This document shows positions 7,886-15,540 of a DNA stretch of 20,455 nucleotides, piece by piece. The notes under the pieces were generated by a model, which was given only the letters and a program-made list of their open reading frames with translations, did not search any database and was not told where the DNA came from. Source of the DNA: Vibrio sp. Its GTDB lineage: Bacteria; Pseudomonadota; Gammaproteobacteria; Enterobacterales; Vibrionaceae. Numbering within the stretch: position 1 is the first letter of the stretch; each line of letters begins with the position of its first letter. The position numbers and the translations under genes were made by a program. The stretch is from contig SLFB01000248.1 of assembly GCA_007124475.1 (NCBI GenBank), positions 1-20,455 on the forward strand. Direction: 5' to 3'.

Positions 7886-8355
7886 TAGGAATCTATTTCA
7901 CAAAGAACGTTTATCATCTCAAGTGCGCTGAGTGCCGCTTCGGCACCTTTATTACCAGCCTTGGTTCCCGCGCGTTCAATAGCTTGATCGATAGTATCAA
8001 CAGTTAGTACACCAAATGCGACTGGAATACTAAACTCCATCGACACTTGCGCTAACCCTTTATTCATTTCACTACAAACATAGTCAAAGTGTGGTGTTCC
8101 ACCACGAATAACCGAGCCTAATGACACAATTGCATCAAACTTACCTGTTTTTGCAACACGTTGAGCCACTAGTGGCAATTCCACGGCACCAGGACAACGC
8201 ACAACGGTAATATTATCATCACTGACTTGACCATGACGCTTTAAAGTATCGATGGCACCTGACAGTAAACTTTCGTTAATAAAACTGTTGAAACGAGAAA
8301 TCACAATTGCAACTTTAGCGTGGGGTGCTGGGAAACCACCTTCGATCACTTTCAT
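7885..8355 (-). CDS. ribH: 6,7-dimethyl-8-ribityllumazine synthase
   Basis: Condenses 5-amino-6-ribitylamino-uracil with dihydroxybutanone phosphate to give the riboflavin precursor lumazine. The 156-aa product is the same length as E. coli RibH. Motifs: VAIVISRFNSFI (about 15-26, Phe/Asn substrate pocket), RCPGAVELP (about 57-65), SLGSVIRGGTPHFDYVC with the catalytic His in TPHFD (about 88), and PVAFGVLTVDT. The frame stays open 33 codons upstream, but the conserved start is the ATG at 8355 with an AAGGA ribosome-binding site. It overlaps nusB by one base. A 335-bp gap containing an interrupted ERIC separates it from ribBX, and a candidate internal promoter lies in that gap. Confidence 0.96.
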   Translation of the reverse strand: MKVIEGGFPAPHAKVAIVISRFNSFINESLLSGAIDTLKRHGQVSDDNITVVRCPGAVELPLVAQRVAKTGKFDAIVSLGSVIRGGTPHFDYVCSEMNKGLAQVSMEFSIPVAFGVLTVDTIDQAIERAGTKAGNKGAEAALSALEMINVLCEIDS

Positions 8356-8396
8356 AAGCTTTCCTTTAACTCTGTTCATCAAGTGAGAATCGCGGG

Positions 8397-8405
8397 ATTC
8401 TAGCA
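8397..8405 (-). promoter_or_regulatory. Candidate internal promoter for ribH-nusB
   Basis: On the minus strand TGCTAGAAT forms an extended -10, followed by GC-rich CCCGCG, about 40 bp before ribH. It overlaps a 12-bp perfect palindrome CACAAATTTGTG (8404-8415). There is no clear -35. It would let ribH-nusB be expressed despite the ERIC insertion upstream. Confidence 0.3.
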
Positions 8406-8476
8406 CAAATTTGTGAACGATATCTAATAGTAATTTGCCGCACAGCGGCGGCAAGTTCAGTATAAATCACTGGGTA

Positions 8477-8675
8477 TATACCCAAACCACTTGGAGTTGC
8501 AGGTAGGCGGCAAGTGAGTGACAAATTTGTCTGGAACAAATTTGAACAGCCGTAGGCTGGCCTGCGGTGAGAGCCACGGATGGCTCTCATAGTCCCCATG
8601 AGCATAGATAGACTATGTGATTGGGGCGAACGAACGTAAGCCAACACCCCTGCAGCTTCAAGTAGGAAGGGTATA
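8477..8675 (+). repeat. ERIC element interrupted by a 70-bp insertion
   Basis: Full ERIC with intact ends (TATACCC at 8477-8483, GGGTATA at 8669-8675). Without the insertion at 8521-8590 it is 129 bp and nearly identical to the copies at 14786 and 18883. It lies inside the riboflavin operon between ribBX (16 bp from its stop) and ribH, so it would be transcribed as part of the polycistronic RNA and could fold into a long stem. Confidence 0.93.
8521..8590 (+). other. 70-bp hairpin-rich insertion inside an ERIC
   Basis: Compared with uninterrupted copies, exactly 70 bp separate GTGAGTG from AGTCCCC. The insert contains three consecutive inverted repeats: CAAATTTG (8522-8529 / 8537-8544), CAGCC/GGCTG (8547-8551 / 8555-8559) and TGAGAGCCA/TGGCTCTCA (8568-8576 / 8581-8589, four-base loop CGGA). 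Interrupted ERICs that keep a foldable RNA are known from enterobacteria and vibrios. No target duplication is evident. Confidence 0.85.
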
Positions 8676-8690
8676 AGCCAAGCGCGGCAA

Positions 8691-9800
8691 TTACTCGGCT
8701 ACGTATTCCACCACATTTAGACCAAAGCCACCCAGTGCGTGGTAACGCTTATTCGCGGCTGAAAGTAAACGCATATCACTAATACCTAAATCCGCTAAGA
8801 TCTGCGAACCTACGCCTACTCGTCTTGATGTACCTTGTTTTTTAGCCATAGTGGGTACGATGCCTTTATCTTGTTGTTCAAACATTTTCACGCGGTGAAT
8901 TAAAAGCTCGCTTGATTCCTCATTACCAAGAATCACCAACACCCCGCCTTCTTGCCCAATGCGTTGCATCGCTTTGTCTAACGTCCAACTGCGATCAGCA
9001 CTGCGATCACTGTGCAATAAGTCGGTAAAGGTATCTTGTAAATGCACTCGAACCAATGGAACCTGCTGCTCTGCCACTGATTTGCGTAACGCAAAATGAA
9101 TTTGATTATCGATGATATCGCGATAAGTCACTAACTCAAATTCACCAAATTCGGTAGGTAACTGACACTGAGCAACCCGCTCTATGGTGGTTTCTGTATG
9201 ATTGCGATACTCAATTAAATCTGCAATGGTACCTAACTTAATGCCATGCTTTTGTGCAAAAACTTCTAAATCAGGGCGACGAGCCATGGTGCCATCATCA
9301 TTGAGAATTTCCACGATCACTGATGCAGGCTCTAACCCCGCTAAGCGAGCTAAATCACAACCAGCTTCTGTGTGTCCAGCGCGAGTAAGAACCCCGCCAT
9401 CTTGGGCGGCTAATGGAAAAATATGCCCAGGCTGTACTAAATCTGCAGCTTTGGCGTCTTTAGCCACAGCCGCTTGCACCGTGCGTGCGCGATCGGCAGC
9501 AGAGATACCTGTGGTGACCCCTTCTGCTGCTTCAATCGAGACAGTAAAGTTGGTGGTATATTGAGCATTATTATCTTGGACCATTGGTGCCAGGCCCAGA
9601 TGCTGACAGCGACTTTTAGTCATGGTTAAACAGATCAGTCCACGACCGTGAGTTGCCATAAAGTTGATCGCTTCTGGAGTAATATGCTCCGCCGCCATGA
9701 TTAAATCACCTTCATTTTCACGATCTTCATCATCCATTAGGATGACCATTTTACCTAAACGAATATCTTCGATAATTTCCTGCGGGGTACTAATTGACAT
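8691..9800 (-). CDS. ribB: DHBP synthase with degenerate GTP cyclohydrolase II-like domain (RibBX type)
   Basis: The N-terminal half (about residues 1-200) is a complete 3,4-dihydroxy-2-butanone-4-phosphate synthase, converting ribulose 5-phosphate into the four-carbon riboflavin precursor: DDEDRENEGDL (about 23-33), THGRGLICL, TTGISAADRA, QPGHIFPL and RAGHTEA are all present. The C-terminal half (about 205-369) resembles GTP cyclohydrolase II in length and position, but the zinc-binding Cys cluster is gone (HLQDTFTDLLHSD is seen where RVHSEC...CDC is expected) and EGRGIG is absent. This matches the RibBX hybrids described in proteobacteria, where only the RibB half is active and a separate ribA is elsewhere. 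Start: ATG at 9800; an upstream adjacent GTG is possible. An AGGA lies 8 bp upstream. Confidence 0.93.
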   Translation of the reverse strand: MSISTPQEIIEDIRLGKMVILMDDEDRENEGDLIMAAEHITPEAINFMATHGRGLICLTMTKSRCQHLGLAPMVQDNNAQYTTNFTVSIEAAEGVTTGISAADRARTVQAAVAKDAKAADLVQPGHIFPLAAQDGGVLTRAGHTEAGCDLARLAGLEPASVIVEILNDDGTMARRPDLEVFAQKHGIKLGTIADLIEYRNHTETTIERVAQCQLPTEFGEFELVTYRDIIDNQIHFALRKSVAEQQVPLVRVHLQDTFTDLLHSDRSADRSWTLDKAMQRIGQEGGVLVILGNEESSELLIHRVKMFEQQDKGIVPTMAKKQGTSRRVGVGSQILADLGISDMRLLSAANKRYHALGGFGLNVVEYVAE

Positions 9801-9886
9801 CACGCTTGTCCTATTTTTGAGTCTTGTTACCTAACGTTACTTAGCTATGCGATTGTCCAGTTTGGTTATTGCATAGCCTAGATGAA

Positions 9887-10543
9887 TTAGGCAAAGCCAT
9901 TTTGTTGTAAGAATTCTATCGTCATACTGGAAGTGGGAGCGCCATCATTCTGCTTAGCAAGCAATAAACGTTCTAAATAACGCGCAAGGAGATCCACTTC
10001 AAGATTAACACGTCGACCAGGCTGAAAGCCGTCAATCGTCGTCTCCAGTGAGGTATGGGGGACTATGGTTAATTTAAAGGCATTCGGGCGTAGTGCATTA
10101 ACCGTTAAGCTGATACCATCCACGGTAATCGAGCCTTTTTCAGCCACATATTTGGCAATCTCATTTGGCATCGCTACCCATAATTCAATCGCTCGCCCCA
10201 CCCATTGCCGTTCAATAATTTCTCCGACACCATCAACATGGCCAGAAACAATATGACCACCAAAACGTGTCGTGGCTAACATGGCTTTTTCTAAATTCAG
10301 TTTTTCACCAATGTGATAATCAGCAAAAGCGGATTTATTGAGAGTTTCTAAAGATAAATCGGCATAATACCTACTCTTAGCTAACTCAACGACGGTTAAA
10401 CAGACACCGTTGGTAGCAATACTATCACCTAGTTTAACATCACTGAGATCCAGCATGCCCACATCAACCGCTATGGTCACATCTTGACCTTTGCGGTTAA
10501 TTTCAGCCAAAGTTCCAACGGCTTCTATAATTCCAGTAAACAT
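9887..10543 (-). CDS. ribE: Riboflavin synthase, alpha subunit
   Basis: Dismutates two lumazine molecules into riboflavin plus the pyrimidine that is recycled; it acts as a trimer. The 218-aa protein (213 in E. coli) starts with the diagnostic MFTGIIEAVG and has two homologous lumazine-binding barrels: the first with NGVCLTV (about 45-51) and the second from about 96 with FGGHIVSGHVDGVG, followed by GISLTVNAL (about 143-151). Start ATG at 10543 is 11 bp after the ribD stop, with only a weak AAGA-type ribosome-binding site, so translation may depend on ribD. The 86-bp gap to ribBX holds a 7-bp inverted repeat (9844-9850 / 9871-9877). Confidence 0.96.
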   Translation of the reverse strand: MFTGIIEAVGTLAEINRKGQDVTIAVDVGMLDLSDVKLGDSIATNGVCLTVVELAKSRYYADLSLETLNKSAFADYHIGEKLNLEKAMLATTRFGGHIVSGHVDGVGEIIERQWVGRAIELWVAMPNEIAKYVAEKGSITVDGISLTVNALRPNAFKLTIVPHTSLETTIDGFQPGRRVNLEVDLLARYLERLLLAKQNDGAPTSSMTIEFLQQNGFA

Positions 10544-10554
10544 AGTAATTTATC

Positions 10555-11661
10555 TTATTGCCTTGATTGTAAAGTGGCGGTTAAGCGCAGATCCGCTCCG
10601 ACCATGCGACAGTCTTGAATATCCAAGTCAAGACATTGATCCATACTGGTCAACCCTAGGGCTCCAAATAGCCCTCTTCCATCACTGCCCATGATCTTAG
10701 GAGCAAGGTAGATGATCAGCTCATCAACTAACTCTTGTTCGAGCAAACTCTTCGCTAGCTTAGCTCCGGCTTCAACCCATAGATGATTAATATTATGCTG
10801 CTCTGCAAGGCCACGTAATACATCGCTCAGTTCCAGTTGCTGCTGATCATTGACCGGGACACATAAATCAGCATCTCGTTCGGCCACACGAATAATCGGC
10901 GCAGAATGGTTATAAAGTGCTAGCTCAGGGGTTAATTGCTGCTGGCGATCTAAAATAACTCGAGTTGGTTGACGTAATTCGTGCTGGGGATAGAGCTGGC
11001 GAATAGAATCAGGAAGCTCAGCCCAGCGAACCGTTAATGATGCGTTATCGGCAATCACGGTTTGACTGGTTGATAACACGGCTCCAGCCTGGGCGCGATA
11101 AGCTTGAACATCCTGACGAGCCGCAGCAGAGGTAATCCATTGACTTTGGCCATTAGCGAGAGCAGTCTGCCCATCAAGGCTGGCCGCTAACTTAAGTTGC
11201 ACATAGGGTAGCCCCGTTTGCATCCGCTTAATAAAAGCCGAGTTTAACGCTTTCGCATCCGCCTCTAATAAGCCCACCGCGACTTCAATCCCCGCTTCAC
11301 GTAATCTATTGATACCACGCCCAGAGACTTGAGGATTAGGGTCTTGCATGGCACAAATAACTTTTGCCACTCCAGCTTGAATTAACCCCTCAGCACAGGG
11401 GGGTGTACGACCATAGTGAGAGCAAGGCTCTAGGGTTACATAAGCCGTTGCGCCACGTGCGAGCTCCTTTGCCATACGTAAGGCATGTACTTCTGCGTGC
11501 GGTTGACCTGCACGGTAATGAAACCCCTCACCGACGATTTTCCCCTGCTGAGTAATCACGCATCCAACTCGCGGGTTTGGTGCCGTAGTAAAACGACCAG
11601 CCTCGGCAAGCTTAATGGCTCGTGCCATCATCTGGTGGTCTGTAATAGAAAAATGCGACAT
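10555..11661 (-). CDS. ribD: Bifunctional riboflavin deaminase/reductase RibD
   Basis: Carries out two consecutive steps in riboflavin synthesis: deamination of the pyrimidine, then NADPH reduction of the ribosyl side chain. The deaminase domain (about 1-145) has the zinc and catalytic residues H55 and E57 in PHAEVHAL, and C80 and C89 in TLEPCSHYGRTPPCAEGL. The reductase domain follows from about 147, with LPYVQLKLAASLDG and, near the end, LVDELIIYLAPKIMG. 368 aa fits E. coli RibD (367). An in-frame TTG six codons upstream overlaps the nrdR end; the ATG at 11661 (MSHFS) matches the family start better, although its ribosome-binding site (TTGAG) is weak. It follows nrdR by 14 bp. Confidence 0.95.
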   Translation of the reverse strand: MSHFSITDHQMMARAIKLAEAGRFTTAPNPRVGCVITQQGKIVGEGFHYRAGQPHAEVHALRMAKELARGATAYVTLEPCSHYGRTPPCAEGLIQAGVAKVICAMQDPNPQVSGRGINRLREAGIEVAVGLLEADAKALNSAFIKRMQTGLPYVQLKLAASLDGQTALANGQSQWITSAAARQDVQAYRAQAGAVLSTSQTVIADNASLTVRWAELPDSIRQLYPQHELRQPTRVILDRQQQLTPELALYNHSAPIIRVAERDADLCVPVNDQQQLELSDVLRGLAEQHNINHLWVEAGAKLAKSLLEQELVDELIIYLAPKIMGSDGRGLFGALGLTSMDQCLDLDIQDCRMVGADLRLTATLQSRQ

Positions 11662-11675
11662 AGTTAGGCTCAATT

Positions 11676-12125
11676 TCAATTTTCTAACTTGGCGATTTCT
11701 TCGCCAAATTCACGAATATCTTCAAAGCTACGATAAACGGATGCAAAGCGAATATAAGCAACTTTATCCAACTCTCTCAGTTGTTCCATCACTAAATTAC
11801 CAATTAACTCACTCGGCACCTCTCGCTCACCGGTCGCTCGCAAGGTTGATTTAATCGTACTAATAGCAAGCTCGATCGCATCGGCACTAACAGGGCGTTT
11901 TTCTAATGCTCGACGCATACCACCACTCATTTTATCTTCATCAAAAGGTTCACGGTTACCATTTGATTTAATCACCCGCGGCATGACTAACTCTGCGGTT
12001 TCAAATGTGGTGAAACGTTCGCTACAAGTTAAACATTGCCGCCGACGGCGTACTTGATGACCATCAGCCACGAGACGTGAATCGATAACTTTTGTTTCGT
12101 TTTCAGAGCAAAAAGGACAATGCAT
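11676..12125 (-). CDS. nrdR: Transcriptional repressor NrdR
   Basis: Zinc-ribbon/ATP-cone repressor of ribonucleotide reductase genes, sensing ATP and dATP. The 149-aa protein is the standard length. It has the zinc ribbon with C3, C6, C31 and C34 (CPFC and CLTC), the basic stretch VRRRRQC, and the ATP-cone from about residue 49 (VIKSNGNREPFDEDKM...GGMRRALEKRPVS). Start ATG at 12125 has a near-ideal GGAGGT ribosome-binding site. It heads the transcript nrdR-ribD-ribE-ribBX, an order conserved in vibrios and, in part, in E. coli. No NrdR box is visible in front of it. Confidence 0.97.
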   Translation of the reverse strand: MHCPFCSENETKVIDSRLVADGHQVRRRRQCLTCSERFTTFETAELVMPRVIKSNGNREPFDEDKMSGGMRRALEKRPVSADAIELAISTIKSTLRATGEREVPSELIGNLVMEQLRELDKVAYIRFASVYRSFEDIREFGEEIAKLEN

Positions 12126-12148
12126 ATTACCTCCATAGCAAGGCAGCC

Positions 12149-12177
12149 AGTGTACCGGAAATAGGAATGCGAACCAA
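12149..12177 (-). promoter_or_regulatory. Probable promoter of the nrdR-rib operon
   Basis: On the minus strand TTGGTT (12177-12172), a 17-bp spacer and TACACT (12154-12149) give a reasonable sigma-70 promoter 24 bp before the nrdR ATG. It lies immediately after the proA terminator, as expected for a new transcription unit. Confidence 0.5.
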
Positions 12178-12203
12178 AGAAAAAGGGGCTATTTAGCCCC
12201 TTT
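12177..12203 (-). terminator. Intrinsic terminator after proBA
   Basis: Perfect 9-bp arms AAAGGGGCT / AGCCCCTTT (12182-12190, 12195-12203) with a 4-nt loop. On the minus strand the stem is followed by TTCTTT, giving a mostly T tail. It ends the proBA transcript before nrdR. Confidence 0.8.
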
Positions 12204-12277
12204 AAACCTGGATTTCATCAATTTTGTTAAGCGCCTCTCCTCTCTGAAACGAGAATCGATAGCAAACTGATCTGACT

Positions 12278-13528
12278 TTAATTACGTGACAAATAATCGC
12301 CGCGGCCAACCCACTTATAACTGGTTAATTCCTCAAGCCCCATTGGTCCACGAGCGTGCAGTTTCTGAGTGGATACTGCAACCTCAGCACCAAGGCCAAA
12401 TTGAGCACCATCGGTAAAACGGGTTGACGCATTCACATACACCGCTGCTGAGCCAGCTGCATTAATGAATCGTTCCGCATTATGTAGATCGTTGGTCATG
12501 ATAGCATCAGAGTGGCTAGCGTTATGCTCGCGCATGTGCTCAATCGCCTCTTCAATACCCTCAACCACTTTAACCCCTAAGGTATAACTCAACCATTCAG
12601 TATCAAAATCCCCAGCCTGTGCGAGCCGAATATTATTCGCATCCGTTACCAAGGCTTTGGCTTTCGGTTCCATTACTAAGGCTAATTTATTACCTAAACG
12701 GGCCTGTAACTTGGTTAGCAATGGCTGAGCAATCGCTTGATGAACCAATAGTGTATCTAAAGCATTACAGGCTGATGGCCGCTGCATCTTGGCATTGTCA
12801 ATCACCGCTAGTGACCGCTCTAAATCGGCACTTTGATCAACAAAAATATGGCTAATTCCAAAGCCACCAATGATGACAGGAATAGTACTGTTTTCTTTAC
12901 ACATTTTGTGTAACCCAGCACCACCACGCGGGATGATCATATCAACATACTGGTCCATTTTTAAAAGTTGCGTTACATACTCACGATCAGGCTGAGTGAT
13001 GTATTGTACTGCAGCGGCCGGTAAGTGAGCTTTAGTGAGTGCCGATTGAATCACCTTAACCAACTCAAGGTTCGAAAAAAAAGTTTCTTTACCGCCACGT
13101 AAAATCGCTGCATTTCCGGTTTTTAAACATAAGGCTGCAATATCAATGGTCACATTTGGACGCGCCTCATAGATAACACCAACTACGCCTAATGGCACGC
13201 GACGACGAGCTAACGACATACCATTTTCAAGTACTTTACTATCAATTTCGCTGCCTACCGGATCATGTAAATTGATCACATTGCGTACATCATCAGCAAT
13301 CGCTTGTAAACGCTCTGGTGTCAGTAACAGGCGATCCAATAATGCTTCACTAAGTCCTGCTTCTACACCTAACGCAATGTCTTTACTGTTGGCCTGTAAA
13401 ATCGGCTCAGCATTCGCTTCTAATTCATCAGCAATAATGGCTAATGCTTTATTTTTCTGTGCTGTCGAAGCAGTGGCTAGCTGGAAAGACGCGGATTTAG
13501 CGGCTTTTCCCATTTCAATTAATTCCAC
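12278..13528 (-). CDS. proA: Gamma-glutamyl phosphate reductase
   Basis: NADPH-dependent reduction of gamma-glutamyl phosphate to glutamate semialdehyde, the second step of proline synthesis. The 416-aa protein (417 in E. coli) belongs to the aldehyde dehydrogenase superfamily: VPLGVVGVIYEARPNVT (111-127), KTGNAAILRGGKE (136-148), IIPRGGAGLHK (198-208) and the catalytic Cys254 in QRPSACN. The start is a GTG at 13528 (MELIEMGKAAK), placed by alignment to family members and by the AGGAGA ribosome-binding site that overlaps the proB stop. The open frame continues 27 codons upstream inside proB, but that extension has no family match. The gap to proB is 10 bp, typical of a coupled proBA operon. 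Confidence 0.96.
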   Translation of the reverse strand: MELIEMGKAAKSASFQLATASTAQKNKALAIIADELEANAEPILQANSKDIALGVEAGLSEALLDRLLLTPERLQAIADDVRNVINLHDPVGSEIDSKVLENGMSLARRRVPLGVVGVIYEARPNVTIDIAALCLKTGNAAILRGGKETFFSNLELVKVIQSALTKAHLPAAAVQYITQPDREYVTQLLKMDQYVDMIIPRGGAGLHKMCKENSTIPVIIGGFGISHIFVDQSADLERSLAVIDNAKMQRPSACNALDTLLVHQAIAQPLLTKLQARLGNKLALVMEPKAKALVTDANNIRLAQAGDFDTEWLSYTLGVKVVEGIEEAIEHMREHNASHSDAIMTNDLHNAERFINAAGSAAVYVNASTRFTDGAQFGLGAEVAVSTQKLHARGPMGLEELTSYKWVGRGDYLSRN

Positions 13529-13538
13529 AACGGTTCTC

Positions 13539-14672
13539 CTATTCCTGAATAACCACCATATTATCACGGTGGATGACTTCAGCGCCGTAATCATAACCAA
13601 GGATATCAATGATCATGGTACTATGTTGACCGGCAATTCTCGCTAAATCACCACTAGAGTATGCACTTATCCCGCGGGCTATCACATGATGCAGCTGATC
13701 TTTAATACAGACCACCTCACCTCGCGCAAACTGACCTTGAACTTTAATCACTCCTTTGGCAAGCAAACTGCTGCCTTTGGCTAACAGAGCATTCACCGCC
13801 CCTTGGTCAATATACACATCTCCAGAGGCTGCTGGGCCAGCTAAAATCCAGCGTTTACGATTTTCTAACGCTTCTTCAAGAGCCAAAAACCGTGTTCCTT
13901 GAGGGGTATCGCTCAGCGAGTCAAAAATCACATTCGGCGCCCTACCTGCAGCAATGATCACTTCAATCCCTGCACGGCGAGCAATATCTGCCGCTTGCAG
14001 TTTTGTCGCCATCCCTCCGGTACCGAGAGTGGTTCCACTACCACCAGCGATTTTGCGCAAAGTATCATCAATGGTTTTCACTTCTTTAATCAGTTCTGCA
14101 TTAGGGTCTTTGCGAGGGTCGGCCGTAAATAAGCCTTTTTGATCCGTGAGTAAAAGCAATTTGTCCGCTGAACATAATATGCCAACTAACGCTGATAGAT
14201 TGTCATTATCACCCACTTTGATTTCATTTGTGGCGACTGCATCATTTTCATTGACCACCGGAATAATACCATGCTCAATTAAGGCATTGATGGTATCGCG
14301 CGCGTTGAGAAATCGTTCGCGATCTTCTAAATCAGCTCGGGTTAATAACATCTGACCAATTTTAATGCCGTAGAGTGCAAATAACGATTCCCAAGCTTGA
14401 ATCAACTGACTTTGGCCTACCGCCGCTAATAGCTGCTTACTAGAAATAGCGTGAGGTAATGTGGGGTAACCTAAATGCTCACGACCTGCCGCTATCGCAC
14501 CAGAAGAAACCATCACCACGCGATGGCCTTGTTTTTTTAATTCAGCGCATTGGCGCACCAACTCAACCATATGGGCACGATCGAGTGCTAATGTTCCACC
14601 AGTTAGAACACTGGTGCCTAACTTAACCACTATGGTTTGTCCTGTGGTTTCGCTATGTTGATTGATTGTCAT
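13539..14672 (-). CDS. proB: Glutamate 5-kinase
   Basis: Phosphorylates glutamate to gamma-glutamyl phosphate, the first and proline-inhibited step of proline synthesis. The 377-aa protein has the amino-acid-kinase domain, with TIVVKLGTSVLTGG (13-26), VSSGAIAAG (55-63), VNENDAVAT and GTGGMATKLQAA, followed by a C-terminal PUA domain from about 290 (GAVNALLAKGSSLL, VIARGISAYSSGDL) as in E. coli. The ATG at 14672 is the only sensible start; its ribosome-binding site is weak. First gene of the proBA operon, with a promoter candidate about 40 bp upstream. Confidence 0.96.
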   Translation of the reverse strand: MTINQHSETTGQTIVVKLGTSVLTGGTLALDRAHMVELVRQCAELKKQGHRVVMVSSGAIAAGREHLGYPTLPHAISSKQLLAAVGQSQLIQAWESLFALYGIKIGQMLLTRADLEDRERFLNARDTINALIEHGIIPVVNENDAVATNEIKVGDNDNLSALVGILCSADKLLLLTDQKGLFTADPRKDPNAELIKEVKTIDDTLRKIAGGSGTTLGTGGMATKLQAADIARRAGIEVIIAAGRAPNVIFDSLSDTPQGTRFLALEEALENRKRWILAGPAASGDVYIDQGAVNALLAKGSSLLAKGVIKVQGQFARGEVVCIKDQLHHVIARGISAYSSGDLARIAGQHSTMIIDILGYDYGAEVIHRDNMVVIQE

Positions 14673-14706
14673 GATTCATCTATTGAGGAAAAGATTAAGA
14701 GGTGAT

Positions 14707-14735
14707 GTTTTAGCAATCTCGCGTCGGTTGTACAA
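14707..14735 (-). promoter_or_regulatory. Probable proBA promoter
   Basis: On the minus strand TTGTAC (14735-14730), an exact 17-bp spacer and TAAAAC (14712-14707); each hexamer matches consensus at 4 of 6. It sits 35 bp before the proB ATG and right after a terminator hairpin. Confidence 0.5.
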
Positions 14736-14739
14736 GTAG

Positions 14740-14765
14740 AAAAGGTGCCTATCAGCACCTTTTTT
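14740..14765 (-). terminator. Bidirectional terminator-like hairpin between crl and proB
   Basis: Arms AAAAGGTGC (14740-14748) and GCACCTTTT (14755-14763) with a 6-nt loop. On the minus strand the stem ends in TTTT, which would terminate transcripts from crl; on the plus strand it is followed by a run of Ts to 14765. The minus-strand role is favoured by gene direction. Confidence 0.7.
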
Positions 14766-14785
14766 GTTCTAGATTATCTTAGCAC

Positions 14786-14913
14786 TATACCCAAACCACT
14801 TGGAGTTGCAGGTAGGCGGCAAGTGAGTGAGTCCCCATGAGCATAGATAGACTATGTGATTGGGGCGAACGAACGTAGCCAACAACCCTGCGGCTTCAAG
14901 TCGGAAGGGTATA
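14786..14913 (+). repeat. ERIC element, intact copy
   Basis: A complete 128-bp ERIC: TATACCC end, GGAGTTGCAGGTAGGCGGC, central GTCCCCATGAGCAT...GTGATTGGGGCGAACGAAC, and GCGGCTTCAAGT...GGGTATA end. I count 8 differences from the copy at 18883, so these two are recent relatives. It lies 3' of crl. Together with the hairpin at 14740 it accounts for most of the 330-bp space between proB and crl; the remainder (14914-15002) has only short inverted repeats. Confidence 0.95.
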
Positions 14914-15002
14914 ATCCATCATTGTTTTCACTGATTCAAGCTCAGCTTGAAATCATAACTCTCAAATGAGATGTATCGGCAAAGTCTTGCAGAGCGGCAT
15001 TC

Positions 15003-15392
15003 CTAGGCAAACTCTGCCGAGTGCTTAGCCACAGTCAAACTCAGTGCAAAACGCTGCGCTAAGGTATCAGTCAACTTTTGATGGAAAGTATGCTGAGTGC
15101 GCACCACTTCCGGCAAGGCCTCTGCTGTCGGCGTTTTTGACTCCCAATCTCCCGCCTGATTATAACGACCAATGTGATAATGGGCTTCAAAACCAGACTC
15201 CGTTCGAGCCAGCTCCATCCACCATCCCCAAAACTCACGTTTTTCCGGGGATTTTTTATCATTAATACAAAACGCCAAGCAATCAAACCAATAAAGCCCA
15301 TCTTGGCATTGCTCCTCACGTAAATAAGGTCCAATCGCTTTAAAAATAGTTAATAAACGATTGTGGGTCGCTTCTTTGATCAATTCTGACAT
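15003..15392 (-). CDS. crl: Sigma factor-binding protein Crl
   Basis: Crl binds sigma-S and helps it assemble with core RNA polymerase, raising expression of stationary-phase and stress genes. The 129-aa product (133 in E. coli) carries the family core GPYLREEQCQDGLYWFDCLAF split around residues 20-41, then REFWGWWMELARTESGF (about 52-68), the sigma-S contact region, and YNQAGDWESK (about 77-86). The frame remains open another 40 codons upstream through an ERIC, but the true start is the ATG at 15392, with a strong AAGGAGAG ribosome-binding site. ERIC copies flank it on both sides, the upstream one only 21 bp from the start codon. The crl-frsA-gpt neighbourhood is also found in E. coli. Confidence 0.94.
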   Translation of the reverse strand: MSELIKEATHNRLLTIFKAIGPYLREEQCQDGLYWFDCLAFCINDKKSPEKREFWGWWMELARTESGFEAHYHIGRYNQAGDWESKTPTAEALPEVVRTQHTFHQKLTDTLAQRFALSLTVAKHSAEFA

Positions 15393-15413
15393 TAAGACTC
15401 TCCTTGTTAGAGT

Positions 15414-15539
15414 TATACCCAAACAACTTGACGAGACAGGCAGGCAATGAGTCAGCGCATGACCAATAACATAGCCTATGTCATTGAGGTAACCGACCCC
15501 AGCTAGCCCCACGACCGCTTCAAGTAGAAAGGGGGTATC
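15414..15539 (+). repeat. ERIC element, diverged copy upstream of crl
   Basis: About 126 bp with left end TATACCCAAACAACTTG and right end CGCTTCAAGTAGAAAGGGGG, both recognisable, and a re-paired centre (CATAGCCTATGTCATTG). It differs from the intact copies at many positions but keeps its own internal pairing, suggesting an older insertion with compensating changes. It fills the space between crl and frsA, and on the minus strand its terminal repeat gives TATAAC just upstream of crl. Confidence 0.85.
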
Positions 15540-15540
15540 A

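Noticed and set aside
8356..8454. Upstream extension of ribH by 33 codons
   Set aside because: The family N-terminus and ribosome-binding site are at 8355; the extension is non-conserved and crosses a hairpin.
8472..8483. Palindrome GGGTATATACCC as a junction of two tandem ERICs
   Set aside because: The sequence to its left has no ERIC right-end features, so it is probably chance flanking sequence.
9202..9564. 120-aa plus-strand frame inside ribBX
   Set aside because: Antisense shadow of a conserved gene with no family resemblance.
9801..9886. FMN riboswitch in the rib operon
   Set aside because: The conserved RFN blocks are not present here or before ribH or ribD; only a short inverted repeat is seen.
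13529..13609. Upstream extension of proA by 27 codons
   Set aside because: It lies inside proB, has no family match, and the GTG at 13528 fits the family start and ribosome-binding site.
15393..15512. Upstream extension of crl by 40 codons
   Set aside because: It translates the ERIC element; the conserved start at 15392 has a strong ribosome-binding site.
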